The position numbers and the translations under genes are program-made. The notes under the pieces are model-generated. The model did no database searches and was not told the origin of the DNA. It worked only from the letters and a program-made list of their open reading frames with translations. Of a DNA stretch of 64,000 nt, positions 19,139 through 30,386 are shown piece after piece. This DNA is from Tritrichomonas musculus (lineage: Eukaryota > Parabasalia > Tritrichomonadida > Tritrichomonadidae). The stretch is taken from assembly GCA_039105265.1 (NCBI GenBank), contig JAPFFF010000010.1:4216001-4280000 (forward strand), in the 5' to 3' direction. The first letter of the stretch is position 1, and every line of letters begins with the position of its first letter.

Positions 19139-21309
19139 CTAGTATGAAATCTCGTCCTTTGTGTCAACATTTATGTTTTTATGATTTAGTAAAAGTTTAA
19201 TTATTTCATAATTTTTCTTCATTACAGCTAGATGCAATGGTGTCCTATATAATAATTTTTTGGAATTATATTAAAAAAAAATCAATTTGAATTTGATTTA
19301 AGAAAAAAAATGTTAACGTTATGCGAAATGCAAATCAGCAATTTCATAAATAAAAATCAATTGAGAAATTTCATAAATTTTTTTTTTTGGATTTCATTAG
19401 TAATAAAAATACAAAATGCCATTTTAAAGCGCATTTTAAATGTCATTCAAAAAATTGATCTATAATTGAATTCATATAAATGGAATTTAAAATTTCATTT
19501 AAAATTATTCTTTTGAAATATCAATAAAGCAATTGATATAAAATTTCATTTGAAAAAGTGATATGATATTTCATTCAAATATTAATGAGGAATTTCATTG
19601 AAAAATAATATATTAAATGTCATTAAAAATAAAATATGAAATTACATTTAAAACAATCATTTGTAATGTAATTAGAAAAAAAATGAAACCACAATATTCT
19701 TTATGTTATGTGAATAATAAAAAAACTTAATTTGAAATGAAATAAAAAAAAAAATCATTTGAAACTGAATGAAATTAACTATAATTCAAAATGTGATGAA
19801 TATAAACATGTTAAAATTTTATTTGTCATATTAACATCGATTTTATCATATGACAAAAGAAGATTTACAATATCAATGTTTTCAATATCAATAGCAATAT
19901 ATAAAGGGGTTTCATGAAATCAAACTAAGATTTCATTTAAAAGGGAATGTAAATTTCATTAGATTTTTTTATAGAATTTCATTTAAAAGATTAAATAAAA
20001 ACATCATTAAAATATTTTTTTTCAAATATCAAGAAAATTTTTGATCGAAACAACATTAATTAAAACTATTTAGAAATTATATTAAAACATAATTTTTTTA
20101 GAACCTTCTTTAAATTAACATCAGTTTTATCACATGATAAAAGTAGTTTCACAATCTTTTCATTTTCATTTTGTATAGCTATATGCAAAGCAGTTTTATA
20201 AAAAAACATATTAAAATTGAATTTAAAATGCTAAATTCAATTTCATTCAAATATTATAAAATGAATACTATTTAATATTTCATTTCTAAACTAAATAAAG
20301 ATTAATTTGAAATGTGATAAATTTTCAAGTTTTGAAACGATATAAAATCCATTTATGAATTGAATAAAAATATTTCATTTGGAATGTCATTTAAAATCAT
20401 ATCATTCAAAATGTAATTCAAGTAAATTTGGAATGTAATTAAAGCATCATTTTGTGATTTTATTAAAATATTTAATATTAAATTATATTTGAAAATTACA
20501 TTTTAAAACATTTAGAACATTTGGATCAATTGATTTACTGGATAATAAAATTTTTACCATATCGATATCACCTTTTTCAACTGCAATATGTAAAGCTGCT
20601 TTATTAAAAATATAAAAAATTTCATTAAAAGACATTTTAAACTTCATTAAAAAAACAGTGTTACAAATTGTATTTGAATAAATTGTTTTAAATTTCATTT
20701 ATAAATGAATTAAGGAATTGGATTAAAATATATTTTTCAAAACATCATTTAATCCTAAAATTTAAAATGACATTTAAATATTTATTTTGAAACTGTTTTT
20801 AATTAATTGATTAATAATTTTATAAAATTTATTTTAGAATCATATTTGAATTATCAATTTTAATTTTGTTAACCGATAATAATTGAAATTGTATTAGAAA
20901 ATTAAAATCAGAATTCCATCATATATTGCAATTGAAATTAAATAAAAATGATAATTTATAATGCAATCAAAATAATTTGTTGAAATTTTATTATTTTATA
21001 TTTATATTGAACGTAATTCAAATAATAAACCAAAATGTCACCAAAATATTTCAAATAAAATTGAATTACAAAATTATATTTCTAATGTCATTAAATCAAT
21101 AATATCAAATATCATTGAATTGATTGATTAAAAATGAAATTAAATATATATTTCAAACTTTATGAAAGAATTTATATTTTTGAATACGATTCAAAACAAT
21201 CTTTTAGAATGATGTTTCTAAGATTAATATCAAGTTTATCTGATGATAAAAGAAGATGAACAATATCTTTATTTCCATATTCAACTGCTAAATTTAATGC
21301 GGTTTTATT
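19139..21309 (-). other. Five isolated ankyrin modules belonging to gene A
   Basis: Minus-strand modules at about 21309-21223 (NKTALNLAVEYGNKDIVHLL), 20605-20519 (NKAALHIAVEKGDIDMVKIL), 20200-20114 (KTALHIAIQNENEKIVKLL), 19915-19830 (ETPLYIAIDIENIDIVNLL) and 19241-19139 (DTPLHLAVMKKNYEIIKLL), the last ending in TAG. Each is one repeat of about 28-33 residues in its own open stretch. Intervening spacers are 300-620 nt and full of stops. No GT donor or AG acceptor recurs at the borders. Together they would give the usual DUF3447 plus ankyrin architecture if joined. Confidence 0.65.
19300..21180. repeat. AT-rich quasi-periodic spacer sequence
   Basis: The spaces between ankyrin modules are built from loosely repeated phrases around AAATTTCATTAAAA and TTTGAAATGTAATTAAA at roughly 25-40 nt intervals. 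The same phrases fill the spacers of gene B (25380-28147). Confidence 0.6.
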
Positions 21310-22402
21310 ATATAAAATTAATTATAATTTTTGTATTGTTTTCTTCTATTATTGCATTAATATTTATGTTTTTAGTTTTCATCAAAATTTCAACAAATGA
21401 ATAATAATCATATTTGCACAATTGAGGAAAGATTGTTTCATTTTCAAAATTATTTTGAAAAGCCAAAAAATTGTAATATTTCAATGCCCATTCATTTAAA
21501 TTTCTTGTTTCATTATTGGGCAAATAATTATTTAGAATGTAATTTGTGATTTCATCATGATGGCATTTGATTGATTCTTTCAATAATTTTTTGGATAAAG
21601 CTTTATTTGGCTTGATATCATTGTTTTCTAAAATTTTGATTAAATCTAAATTATTGCCATGAATTGCAGGAATCCAAATGTCTGTGTTCACTTTTTGACC
21701 TTTTTCTAATAAGTATTTAAATATTTCAATTGATCCATAAAACGCCGCATATTCAATTAAAGAAATTTTTTCTTTTTTGCATAAAAAGAAATTTGTTTCG
21801 AAAATTGTAATTTTCCTTTGCATTGAAATTGATATCTTTTTCTTAATGAATTCATCAAGATTATCATTTTGAATAATTTTTAAAACCATATCTTGTTCAC
21901 TTAAAGATCCTCTTTTTTCATCATAATCTCTTGGTATTTTTAAGTTGGAAATTACTATATTTGAAAGAAATTGTTTTATTTCACTAAAAAAGAATTTGTT
22001 GTATTTTCTTGCTTTATATTTGGGGCTAGTGATAACTTGAAATGCGTATTCATCAATTCTTGCTATTTGTTCATCAAAAAGAAAAAGAAGAATTCTCTTA
22101 TTTCCTTTGAATATATCTATAATTTCATTGTTAGATAAGTACTGAGTTAGTTCTTCTTTAAAGTATAACAAAATTTTTTCAATTTGATCATAAAATATTG
22201 GTGAAACGTGATGATTTTGTATAATATTTGAGAAAATTTTAGTTAATAATTTAAAATCATGTCTGTGACTTTTTATTTTTAGATCTTCAATTGCCGAAAT
22301 AAAATTTTGATAGTTTTCTTCAATATTATTTGCATCATCAATGAACTCTATTAGAGCTGCTTGCATTTTTTTCATATTTTCTAAATATGCCAAAGCCTCC
22401 AT
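21308..22402 (-). CDS. DUF3447/ankyrin protein, first coding block of gene A
   Basis: About 360 residues form the all-helical N-terminal region typical of trichomonad DUF3447 proteins, ending in degenerate ankyrin repeats (SLIEYAAFYGSIEIFKYLL, then DLIKIL and FVEILMKTKNINI). The ATG at 22402 is preferred to 22444 because the resulting start (MEALAYLENMKKMQAALIEF) aligns with the paralogue at 29314. The block ends in a stop 10-20 codons after the last ankyrin helix. Single ankyrin repeats then continue downstream on the same strand (21309 to 19139). Function unknown; ankyrin repeats bind other proteins. The coding block itself is free of breaks. Confidence 0.85.
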   Translation of the reverse strand: MEALAYLENMKKMQAALIEFIDDANNIEENYQNFISAIEDLKIKSHRHDFKLLTKIFSNIIQNHHVSPIFYDQIEKILLYFKEELTQYLSNNEIIDIFKGNKRILLFLFDEQIARIDEYAFQVITSPKYKARKYNKFFFSEIKQFLSNIVISNLKIPRDYDEKRGSLSEQDMVLKIIQNDNLDEFIKKKISISMQRKITIFETNFFLCKKEKISLIEYAAFYGSIEIFKYLLEKGQKVNTDIWIPAIHGNNLDLIKILENNDIKPNKALSKKLLKESIKCHHDEITNYILNNYLPNNETRNLNEWALKYYNFLAFQNNFENETIFPQLCKYDYYSFVEILMKTKNININAIIEENNTKIIINFI

Positions 22403-22534
22403 TGCGCGTATAAGAAGAACAAAAATGATTTTTTCCCAGATCATATCATGAAATAAAAAAATTTACTAAATTGAATGCATAATTGGTTGTTTATTTAAAT
22501 TGTGTTAATTGCACATTTTTAATTGAATTTTTTA

Positions 22535-24222
22535 AGGGCGTACGTCGCAAAAGTGTTGTAAACTTGCCAATATTGAATAAACTCATAGAATACATCTTTC
22601 AATACTTCCAAATTATGAAAAAGTTTAGGTCAAAAAAGATGATATTTGTCCTAAACGATCAAAAAATAATTGTTTTTTTGACCGATCAAATTTTACCAAA
22701 TAAAATTTTGAATCAAAAATAAAAAAAAAATAAAGGGGAACCGATTTGAGCTTTTTATCAAATTTGGATTTGTGATTTTTAAATATGATAAATAATTTTA
22801 ATTTTCAATTCTAATAAAATGTTAATTAGTAATAAAAAAAATTTATCGTAGCAAAAAAAAGATATGATAAAAAAGATGTTTTTCATTCAAAAATTTAAAC
22901 TTTTTGATACAAATCCTATTTTTTTATTCAATTTTTATTTTTTATTCTCAAATGAATTCGAATAATATGTTTATATCTTTTTATTAAATAGAGTAATTAT
23001 AAAAATATCATATAATAATACTTATATATATACTCAATTTATATAAAATAATTATTTTGATAAAATATTAAACTTAAAATAAGATATGCATTAAATATAT
23101 AGTATCTGCATTTTAAGAAAAAAACGTTATTTAATGAGTAGATAACGTATTTTTTGTTTATTAAATGATCATTATTTTGATAAACAAAAAACATTTGTTA
23201 AAAAAAGAATAAGTAATTCAATTAAATATGCGTTTAAAACAATTATTTATTATTCGTTTACATTAAGATTTAATATTTCAAATAAATTATAATTAATTTT
23301 TCCAATTTTTGATTTTTAATTTGCAAATTTATTGTCCATTGAGTTGTATAAGATGATATTGAATCTTTTAAATGCGGAAATAAGTGGATTTTGAAAAAGA
23401 ATTATGCATATTTTAAATAACAATTCATAACTAAAGTTTATATAAAAATAGGTTTTTTTCGAGTGAAACGAAATCATTGAACTGGAATATTAATTTTTCT
23501 GTATTTTCAGCCAAAATTGATAATTAATTCTTTAAAAAAATTAATATTTCCAAATCATATTATATATACAAAAAGTTGTTTCGGAAATATTCAATTTTTT
23601 GGAAAATAAAAAAGTAATAATTGAAAAAGTTTTGAAATAAAAATTATTGGCTTTCAAAACATAAAGATTTTATATCAAAAAGTTATTTGGAAATAGTTCA
23701 AATTTTTTTTTGAATAAACTTACTCAGAAATATTATATATTGAATTATCTTTTTATTCCTACGATGAGTATTCTTTATTTATTCTCATTGAAATTAATAT
23801 ACTTATTTTTATAAATATATTAATTATGGATTACTAAATGTATTTCTATGTGTCAAAAAACATTTAATTGTATAAAAAATCTTGAAATAAAATATTATTA
23901 ATATATATTTTATTCTATATATATTTTAGGTTCCATTATATATTTTATATTATATAAATGTATTTTAAAATATTTTATATTTATTTGTATATCTTCATTT
24001 TTTTTAACAAAAAAAATTGAGGCAAAAATCCCCCTTTAAAAAAATGCATAAAAATATTTTTTTTTTTAATATATCATCAATCTATGAATAATAAGCAATG
24101 CTTATTAAGCATTTTATTTCCTCAAAAATATAATTGATTTTTCAACTTTTTTTACTCCAAAAAAGATCCAAAATATTTGAGAAATCTCGTTGAATTCTCA
24201 GCATTGAATTGGACGTACGCCC
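22535..24222. mobile_element. 1.69-kb terminal-inverted-repeat element flanked by TTAA
   Basis: GGGCGTACGTC at 22535-22545 is repeated in inverted orientation as GACGTACGCCC at 24212-24222. Both ends are bordered by TTAA (22531-22534 and 24223-24226), so the inverted match is 15 bp if TTAA is counted. A TTAA target duplication is the hallmark of piggyBac-type transposition. The interior is extremely AT-rich with no transposase-like frame, so this is a non-autonomous relic. It sits between DUF3447 genes A and B. Confidence 0.75.
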
Positions 24223-24386
24223 TTAATCAAAAAATTTTCCAAAAATTTAGTCACATTATAAAATTTTTTTGACCTTAGTGATACGGATATGATGAAGTCC
24301 TACTGGTCTGATGAAAAGACGTTAAATTTTAAATATATATATATATTATTTCCAATAAAATTATTGCAAGAGAGATTGTGCCTCAG

Positions 24387-24631
24387 CTTTTTGAGAGAAC
24401 TAATAGAAAAAAGTAAGAAGAAAATGACGAATAATATTTCCTGAGACTATTTATTTTAAAAAAAGCATCTTTTTAAATTATATTATTTTTACCGATTCTT
24501 CCTTTTGATGTAAGTCTCTGTAAAAATTATGTAAAAATAAAAAAAGATGAATCAATTTTTTTATTTACATAAATATTCTCATAAAGATGATTTTTCTTCA
24601 TTTTTTTCTTTCAATTAGTTCTCTCAAAAAG
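24387..24631. mobile_element. 245-bp inverted-repeat element (MITE-like)
   Basis: CTTTTTGAGAGAACTAAT at 24387 is matched in inverted orientation ending at 24631; imperfect pairing continues for about 40 bases into purine-rich sequence. No coding capacity. A target duplication could not be fixed. Confidence 0.55.
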
Positions 24632-24878
24632 TTAATATTTTATTTCCAAAAAATACTAATTTATTTCCGAAAAAGCTGTATATATAAAATAAATAGCTAA
24701 ATGAAATTAGTTTATTAATTAGCTAAACTTCTTAAAAATGATCGCTTGGACACCATTATTCAGGGTTGAATAATTTTTTGATGTTAGGATCTCTTGCGTA
24801 TGATTGAGCTATCCTTCAAAAGAAAATTGGCCAATGAAACCATTAATGTTTTTAATTCAAATGTCATTAAAATAATTT

Positions 24879-27454
24879 TTAATTTAAAATTTCGTCTTCA
24901 ACATCGGGTATTGTGTTTTTATTTGCCAATAAAAGCTTGACGATTTCTTCTTTAGATTTCATTACTGCAATATGCAATGGTGTTTTATGAATTAAAGCAA
25001 ATAGGAATCTTATTTCCAAAATGCATAGATTTTCTATTCTATTAAAATTATATTACATGTAATTGTATTTGTAAAAAAAAATTGTTAATTCTTTCATTAG
25101 AAAAAAAATATTTTTGGAATTGAATTAAAAAATCAGCTTTTAAAAACTAGATTAAAAAAAATCTTTGGAAATTTCATTAAAAATAATATTTTTCAAAAGA
25201 ACAAAATTAAAGATTATTTTTTGAAATGGTATGAAAAAAAACTCAATATTTAAAATACATAAAATATTGGGATCAATAGTTGGAACTTCCAAAAGAAGTT
25301 TAACAAGTTCAACGTTAGCATTATCAACTGCAAGGAACAAAGGAGTCTTCTCGATTGTTTTTATATAGGTATTAATAAATATAAATTTAAAATTATCTTT
25401 AAATTTCTAATTAAAAATATCATTCAAAAAAATGTGAAATATCATTAGTATATTAAAAAGATTTGAAATACTATAAAAAAATTAAAAAAATAAAACGAAT
25501 GGAATGTTGACATTGATATTTGGGCATGATAATAAGAGTTTAACTATTTCAATATCTTTTTTTTCAATTGCAATAATTAATGCTGTTTTGTCAAATAATA
25601 AATTTAAATCTTATAAAAAAAAAAATTATTTAAAATGGTATTAATAAAATAATTTAGAAATTGCATTAGAAAAAAATGGATTGAAATTGGATTAGAAAAT
25701 AAATAAATAAAAATATTTTTATGAAAATAAAATAATTTTAATTTTATTAAAAAGTATATAATTCAAAACAAAATTGAAATATGATATTTGAAACTGAATT
25801 TATATAAAAAAACTTAAAATTCTGTAATAAGTTTATATAATAGAAATTCTACAAATAAATCATATTTGAAACAGGATAAAAGATAAAATTTTTTAGAATT
25901 GGATGAAATTATTTTAGTTTAGAATTTTATTTTAAAAAACAAAAAAGTCGAATTTCATTCAAATGGGGAAAATATGAAATTTGATAAAAATAATTGAATC
26001 AAAAATTTTTTTAAGATAATTAGCATTGATTTCTGGATGAGATACTAAAAGTTTAACAGCTTCAGTATTTAAATTTTCAGTTGCCAAAATCAAAGGTGTT
26101 TCATGAAATAATGAATTGAAATTTCATTAAAATTGAATAGCATCTGAAATTACATGAATTTTTATTATTTTTTTTGAATGCAATTAAGAAATGTGATATT
26201 TAAAACGCCAAAAAAAAATCATAAATTATAATTCCATAAAAACAGTTATAAGAAATGCAATAAAAAGTCTATGAATTAAAAATTACATGAACAAAAATGT
26301 AGAAAGAATATCATGAAAAAATTATTTTAAATTATATTAAATAATAAAATTTTAAAATTGTATAAAATATTTATTTTTGGGAATTATATAAAATTGATGA
26401 TTGAAATTTCATAAATAATTGCAATTTAGGAATTATATGAAAACAACAAAAGCCAAAATATCATACAAAAACAAAATATTTAAAATCCTATTAAAATTTG
26501 AATCATTAAATATCATAAAAATTTTTTCTTTGAAAATTACATTAAAAATGCCAAATGAAATATAATTAAAAATACTATAATTAAAAACATCATAAAAATA
26601 ATTTCATAAAAAACGTAATTCAAAAAATTAATATGTAATTTCATTAATAATAATAAAAAGTTAAAAATTTCATTAAAAAGGTGAAAATAAATGATATTTA
26701 AAGTTTATGATTATAAACATGATGAAAAACTTAAACGAAATTCCATGAGAAAACAAAGCATTTAGAATGTCATTCAAAATAATACTGGAATGTAATAAAA
26801 AAATATTTCATAAAATGTAATTAAAATTTGATTATTTAAACGACCATTTCATGAAAATTAAAAAGTTGGAATGCGATTAAAGAAAAAGTAATTGAAATTG
26901 AATAAAAAAAATATTAAAATTCGATGAAAAAAGGATAATTTTGAATGTAATTAAAAAAAAAATATTATTTTCAAATTGTATCATAAATTAATAAGAGTTT
27001 GGAATTCCATAAAAAAACATATAAAAACTGTTTTAAAATATTCAACCATAATTTTGTAATGAAAAAAGCATAATATAAATATCATGAAATTTTAACAAAA
27101 AGAAATGGTATGAAAATATATCATTTTCAATTTTATAAATTTACTCAATTATGAAATGTAATGAAAAAAATTAATTGAATCCAATTTGACAAATGAAATG
27201 AAACGAAATTAAAGCACCAAAAATTGAAACTAGATTAAAAAATTGTGTCTAAAATGTCATAAAAATTTTTTTCGTTTGAAATATAATAAAAAAACAATAG
27301 ATTGAAAATTGTATACAAAAAATAAATGTAAAACGCCATTAATAAAAAAAAAGTTTAAATTGATTGTTTGTTAACATCAATGTCTTTATTTGATAATAAA
27401 AGCTGAATGATTTCTGTATTATTTTTCTCGATAGCAATAAACAAGCATGTTTTT
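24879..27454 (-). other. Five isolated ankyrin modules belonging to gene B
   Basis: Modules at about 27454-27370 (KTCLFIAIEKNNTEIIQLLL), 26107-26029 (ETPLILATENLNTEAVKLLV), 25597-25508 (DKTALIIAIEKKDIEIVKLL), 25353-25265 (EKTPLFLAVDNANVELVKLL) and 24990-24879 (HKTPLHIAVMKSKEEIVKLL), the last ending in TAA. Spacer lengths range from about 150 to 1,260 nt. As in gene A each module keeps helix 1, helix 2 and an Asp-x-Asn-like end, then runs into stops. No canonical splice borders were found. Confidence 0.65.
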
Positions 27455-28147
27455 ACATGAAAAATCTAAATTTATAAATTTCATAAAAATTTTATTTATT
27501 GAAAATATAATAAAACCAAAAATCGAGTTTGAATGTCATTAAAAAAATAGTGAAATTTCAAAAAATTAAAATTTTCTAAATGCTATTAAAAAAAAAGAAT
27601 GGGAATTTGATGAAATAATTTTTTTTTTGAATATAATTAAAGGAAATAAAATAAAATTTGATTAGATAAAAAGTTTTGAAATTCTATAAAAAAATTTTTT
27701 TTGTGAAATGACATTCGAAATTGAATTCAAATTTCATTTAAATCCATCGTGAAATGTAATAAAAAAGTTAAATTTAGAATATAATAAATTTTTTAAATTT
27801 GAAATTTTATTTTAAAAAAATGAAAGGAAATATTATTCTCATTGGAAAAAAGAAAATGAACTCGATCAATAAAAAGGAAATTAAAATTACATAAAAAAAA
27901 TAAATATTTTAAAATTCTATTAAATCAAATTAAAAGAAAATGCGATGAAATGCTTGAATTTATGAATAGTTAAATAAGAAGTCAGTGATTTCAAAACGTT
28001 ATAAACAAAAAAATTTGATGAAATCTCATTAATAAAAAAATCATTTTAAATTACATTAAAAATAATACGATAGTAATTTTATTTGAAACAAAAAATATAT
28101 TAAGAAATATGATTTAAAACCATAATTTGAAATGTGATTAAAAATCA
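25380..28147. repeat. Long AT-rich spacers made of a degenerate ~30-nt unit
   Basis: Phrases such as TTTCATTAAAAA, GAAATTGTATTAAAA and TTGAAATGCAATTAAA recur nearly continuously, mostly 25-40 nt apart, for example throughout 26110-27360. This is not simple poly-A/T; the TTTGAAAT and ATTAAAA parts are conserved while the rest varies. It matches the spacer composition of gene A. Confidence 0.6.
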
Positions 28148-29314
28148 TTAAAAAAGAATTCTCGGCTCATTTAAATCAAACTTTTCATTCATAAGAAGAA
28201 ACTCAACAATTGGTACATAATCAAATTTGCAAAATTCATAAAAGATGTTTGTTATTTTATCCTGGCAAGTATAGAACTGTTGCTCCACGTCATTGAAAGA
28301 TTCTATTTTATCGACTTTTTCTGAGAGACTGAAAAAGTTGTAATAACGAAGATCTTTTGCAATAGAAAAAACTGAAATTTTCTGGTCATTTTGAATGTAT
28401 TTTTCTTTGATATAATTCATAATGTTAATGTGATGACACTTTATTGCCTCTATTAGGCATTTATTGTAATTTCCAGATGGAGGTTTGATTGAATTTTCTT
28501 CGAGGTATTGAATTATTTCAATATTGTTTGAATGGATGCCAAAAAGCCACAATGACTGAGTCAATTTGCAATTCTTTGAAACCAAGTACTTGAGAATTTC
28601 GATTCCTCCGTAAAATGATACGTATTCAATCAATGATATTGCATTGAATTTGAGTAAAAAAGGGTTGGATTCAAAAATTGAGAACTTAATTGGCTTATTG
28701 ATCGAATAATTATAATTTGTTACATATTCTTTGAATTTGATAAGATCGTCCGTTTTAAGAAATTCCAGGAATTCTGTGTTGCTTTCACCAATTTCCTTTT
28801 GGTTTTCTGAGTTCGGCGGAAGTTCGAAATCTTTCAAATTGTATTGATTATAGAAATCTTTTGTATATAGGGACTTGAATTCGTTGTAAAAATATTTAAA
28901 ATAGTTCCTATTTAAGTATTTTTCTTTGGTAAGATAATTAATAATTCTCATATCTGGAGTTGCTATTTTTTCAGTAAAAATAAATAGAAGAATTACTTTA
29001 TTTCCTTTGAAGATGTTGAAAATATCGAAACTCGTAAAATATTTTTGAATATCTTGAGCGAAATGTTTCAGTATTTGCTCAATCTTTTGAATAAATCCAT
29101 TTGAACGATGATGATTATTGGATATTTTTGAGATCAAATGAAGTAAGCATTTAAATTCTTGCTTATTTTCTGGAATTTTTGAATTATTTAAATATTGGAT
29201 TAATCTTTGAAAATCAACTTCTTGAACTTTTGTATTTTCTAAGAACTCTAGGAGTTTACTTTGAGCTTCTTTCATTTTCCCTGTAAATTCTCGGAAGAAT
29301 TGCATTGATTGCAT
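28148..29314 (-). CDS. DUF3447/ankyrin protein, first coding block of gene B
   Basis: A 388-residue paralogue of gene A: helical N-terminal region (MQSMQFFREFTGKMKEAQSK), central LLFIFTEKIATPDM, then degenerate ankyrin helices (SLIEYVSFYGGIEILKYLV, IEIIQYLEEN, VPIVEFLLMNEKFDLNEP). TCA lies one base before the ATG. The block stops shortly after Asp-Leu-Asn, the point where the next ankyrin repeat should begin. Further single repeats follow from 27454 to 24879 on the same strand. Intact as far as it goes. Role unknown beyond protein-protein interaction expected of ankyrins. Confidence 0.85.
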   Translation of the reverse strand: MQSMQFFREFTGKMKEAQSKLLEFLENTKVQEVDFQRLIQYLNNSKIPENKQEFKCLLHLISKISNNHHRSNGFIQKIEQILKHFAQDIQKYFTSFDIFNIFKGNKVILLFIFTEKIATPDMRIINYLTKEKYLNRNYFKYFYNEFKSLYTKDFYNQYNLKDFELPPNSENQKEIGESNTEFLEFLKTDDLIKFKEYVTNYNYSINKPIKFSIFESNPFLLKFNAISLIEYVSFYGGIEILKYLVSKNCKLTQSLWLFGIHSNNIEIIQYLEENSIKPPSGNYNKCLIEAIKCHHINIMNYIKEKYIQNDQKISVFSIAKDLRYYNFFSLSEKVDKIESFNDVEQQFYTCQDKITNIFYEFCKFDYVPIVEFLLMNEKFDLNEPRILF

Positions 29315-29716
29315 TTGAAAATATTTTTAAAAATAACGTATTTTAGTATTTTTATTTTCTAAATATCTTTTTTGAAAAAGTATTTTCAGATAAAATACAT
29401 TTGCTGTATAATTTAATATAATGTTTAATATTTAAATAAAGCATTAAAGAAAGATTATCAAAAATATTAGAAAAAATTTCGGCTCAAAGTCTTTATGCCT
29501 TCACTCTCAATTTTTCTGAAGAAAAAAAACATGCTCTCAGAAACAAATTGAATGATCATAGAATTGCAAAATAAACATTCAAAATAAAAAATTAAAATAT
29601 CTCCACCAAAAAATCATTAAATAAAGCATTTCACTAAATTAAATGATAAAATATTATATTTTAGTAAATGAATATATGCACCAAAAGATGAAAAAGATGA
29701 CTTTTCCTTATTCATT

Positions 29717-30100
29717 GAAAATAATTGAGAGATCATTGAAATAATAATAAATGCATTCAATTAAAAAAACTAAAATATCTTGCCGGAAATAATAAAAACT
29801 ATATTTCCAATCTAAATTAAACTTAATTATATAAGTAAAATAATATATAAACAAATATAAAATGCGTATAATTTCGATATTTGGTTTTTAATTCAAAATA
29901 ATTGAGAGATCATTGAAATAGGAATTAATGCATTCAATTAAAAAAACTAAAATATCTTGCCGGAAATAATAAAAACTATATTTCCAATCTAAATTAAACT
30001 TAATTATATAAGTAATATAATATATAAACAAATATAAAATGCGTATATTTTCGATATTTGGTTTTTAATTCAAAATAATTGAGAGATCATTGAAACAAGA
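29717..30100. repeat. 177-bp tandem repeat, about two copies, followed by an inverted half copy
   Basis: The phrase ATTGAGAGATCATTGAAA starts at 29724, 29901 and 30078, an exact 177-bp period. The first two copies are nearly identical. After the third start the sequence turns around: 30104-30150 is the reverse complement of about 30020-30066, giving a perfect or near-perfect palindrome of about 45 bp per arm. Confidence 0.8.
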
Positions 30101-30386
30101 ATTAAAAAACCAAATATCGAAAATATACGCATTTTATATTTGTTTATATTTAAAAATAAACAATATCCTAGTAAATTTAACGATATATATATTATTTCTC
30201 TGGTTAAAATAGAATTAAATTGATGATAAGTAATCAAAATAATATTAGTTAATGAGAATTATTATTTTATTATTTTGAATGCAAAAAATTGAATACTCTA
30301 ATATAATCATAAATTTTTCAAAAATTTTACTATTTATAAGATGTAGCAAAATGATGTTTATTACTTTAAATTTTTAAATATAGTAG

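Noticed and set aside
22483-22722. 79-codon plus-strand frame at the left end of the TTAA element
   Set aside because: Composition is that of AT-rich noncoding DNA, it crosses the element border and shows no recognisable motif.
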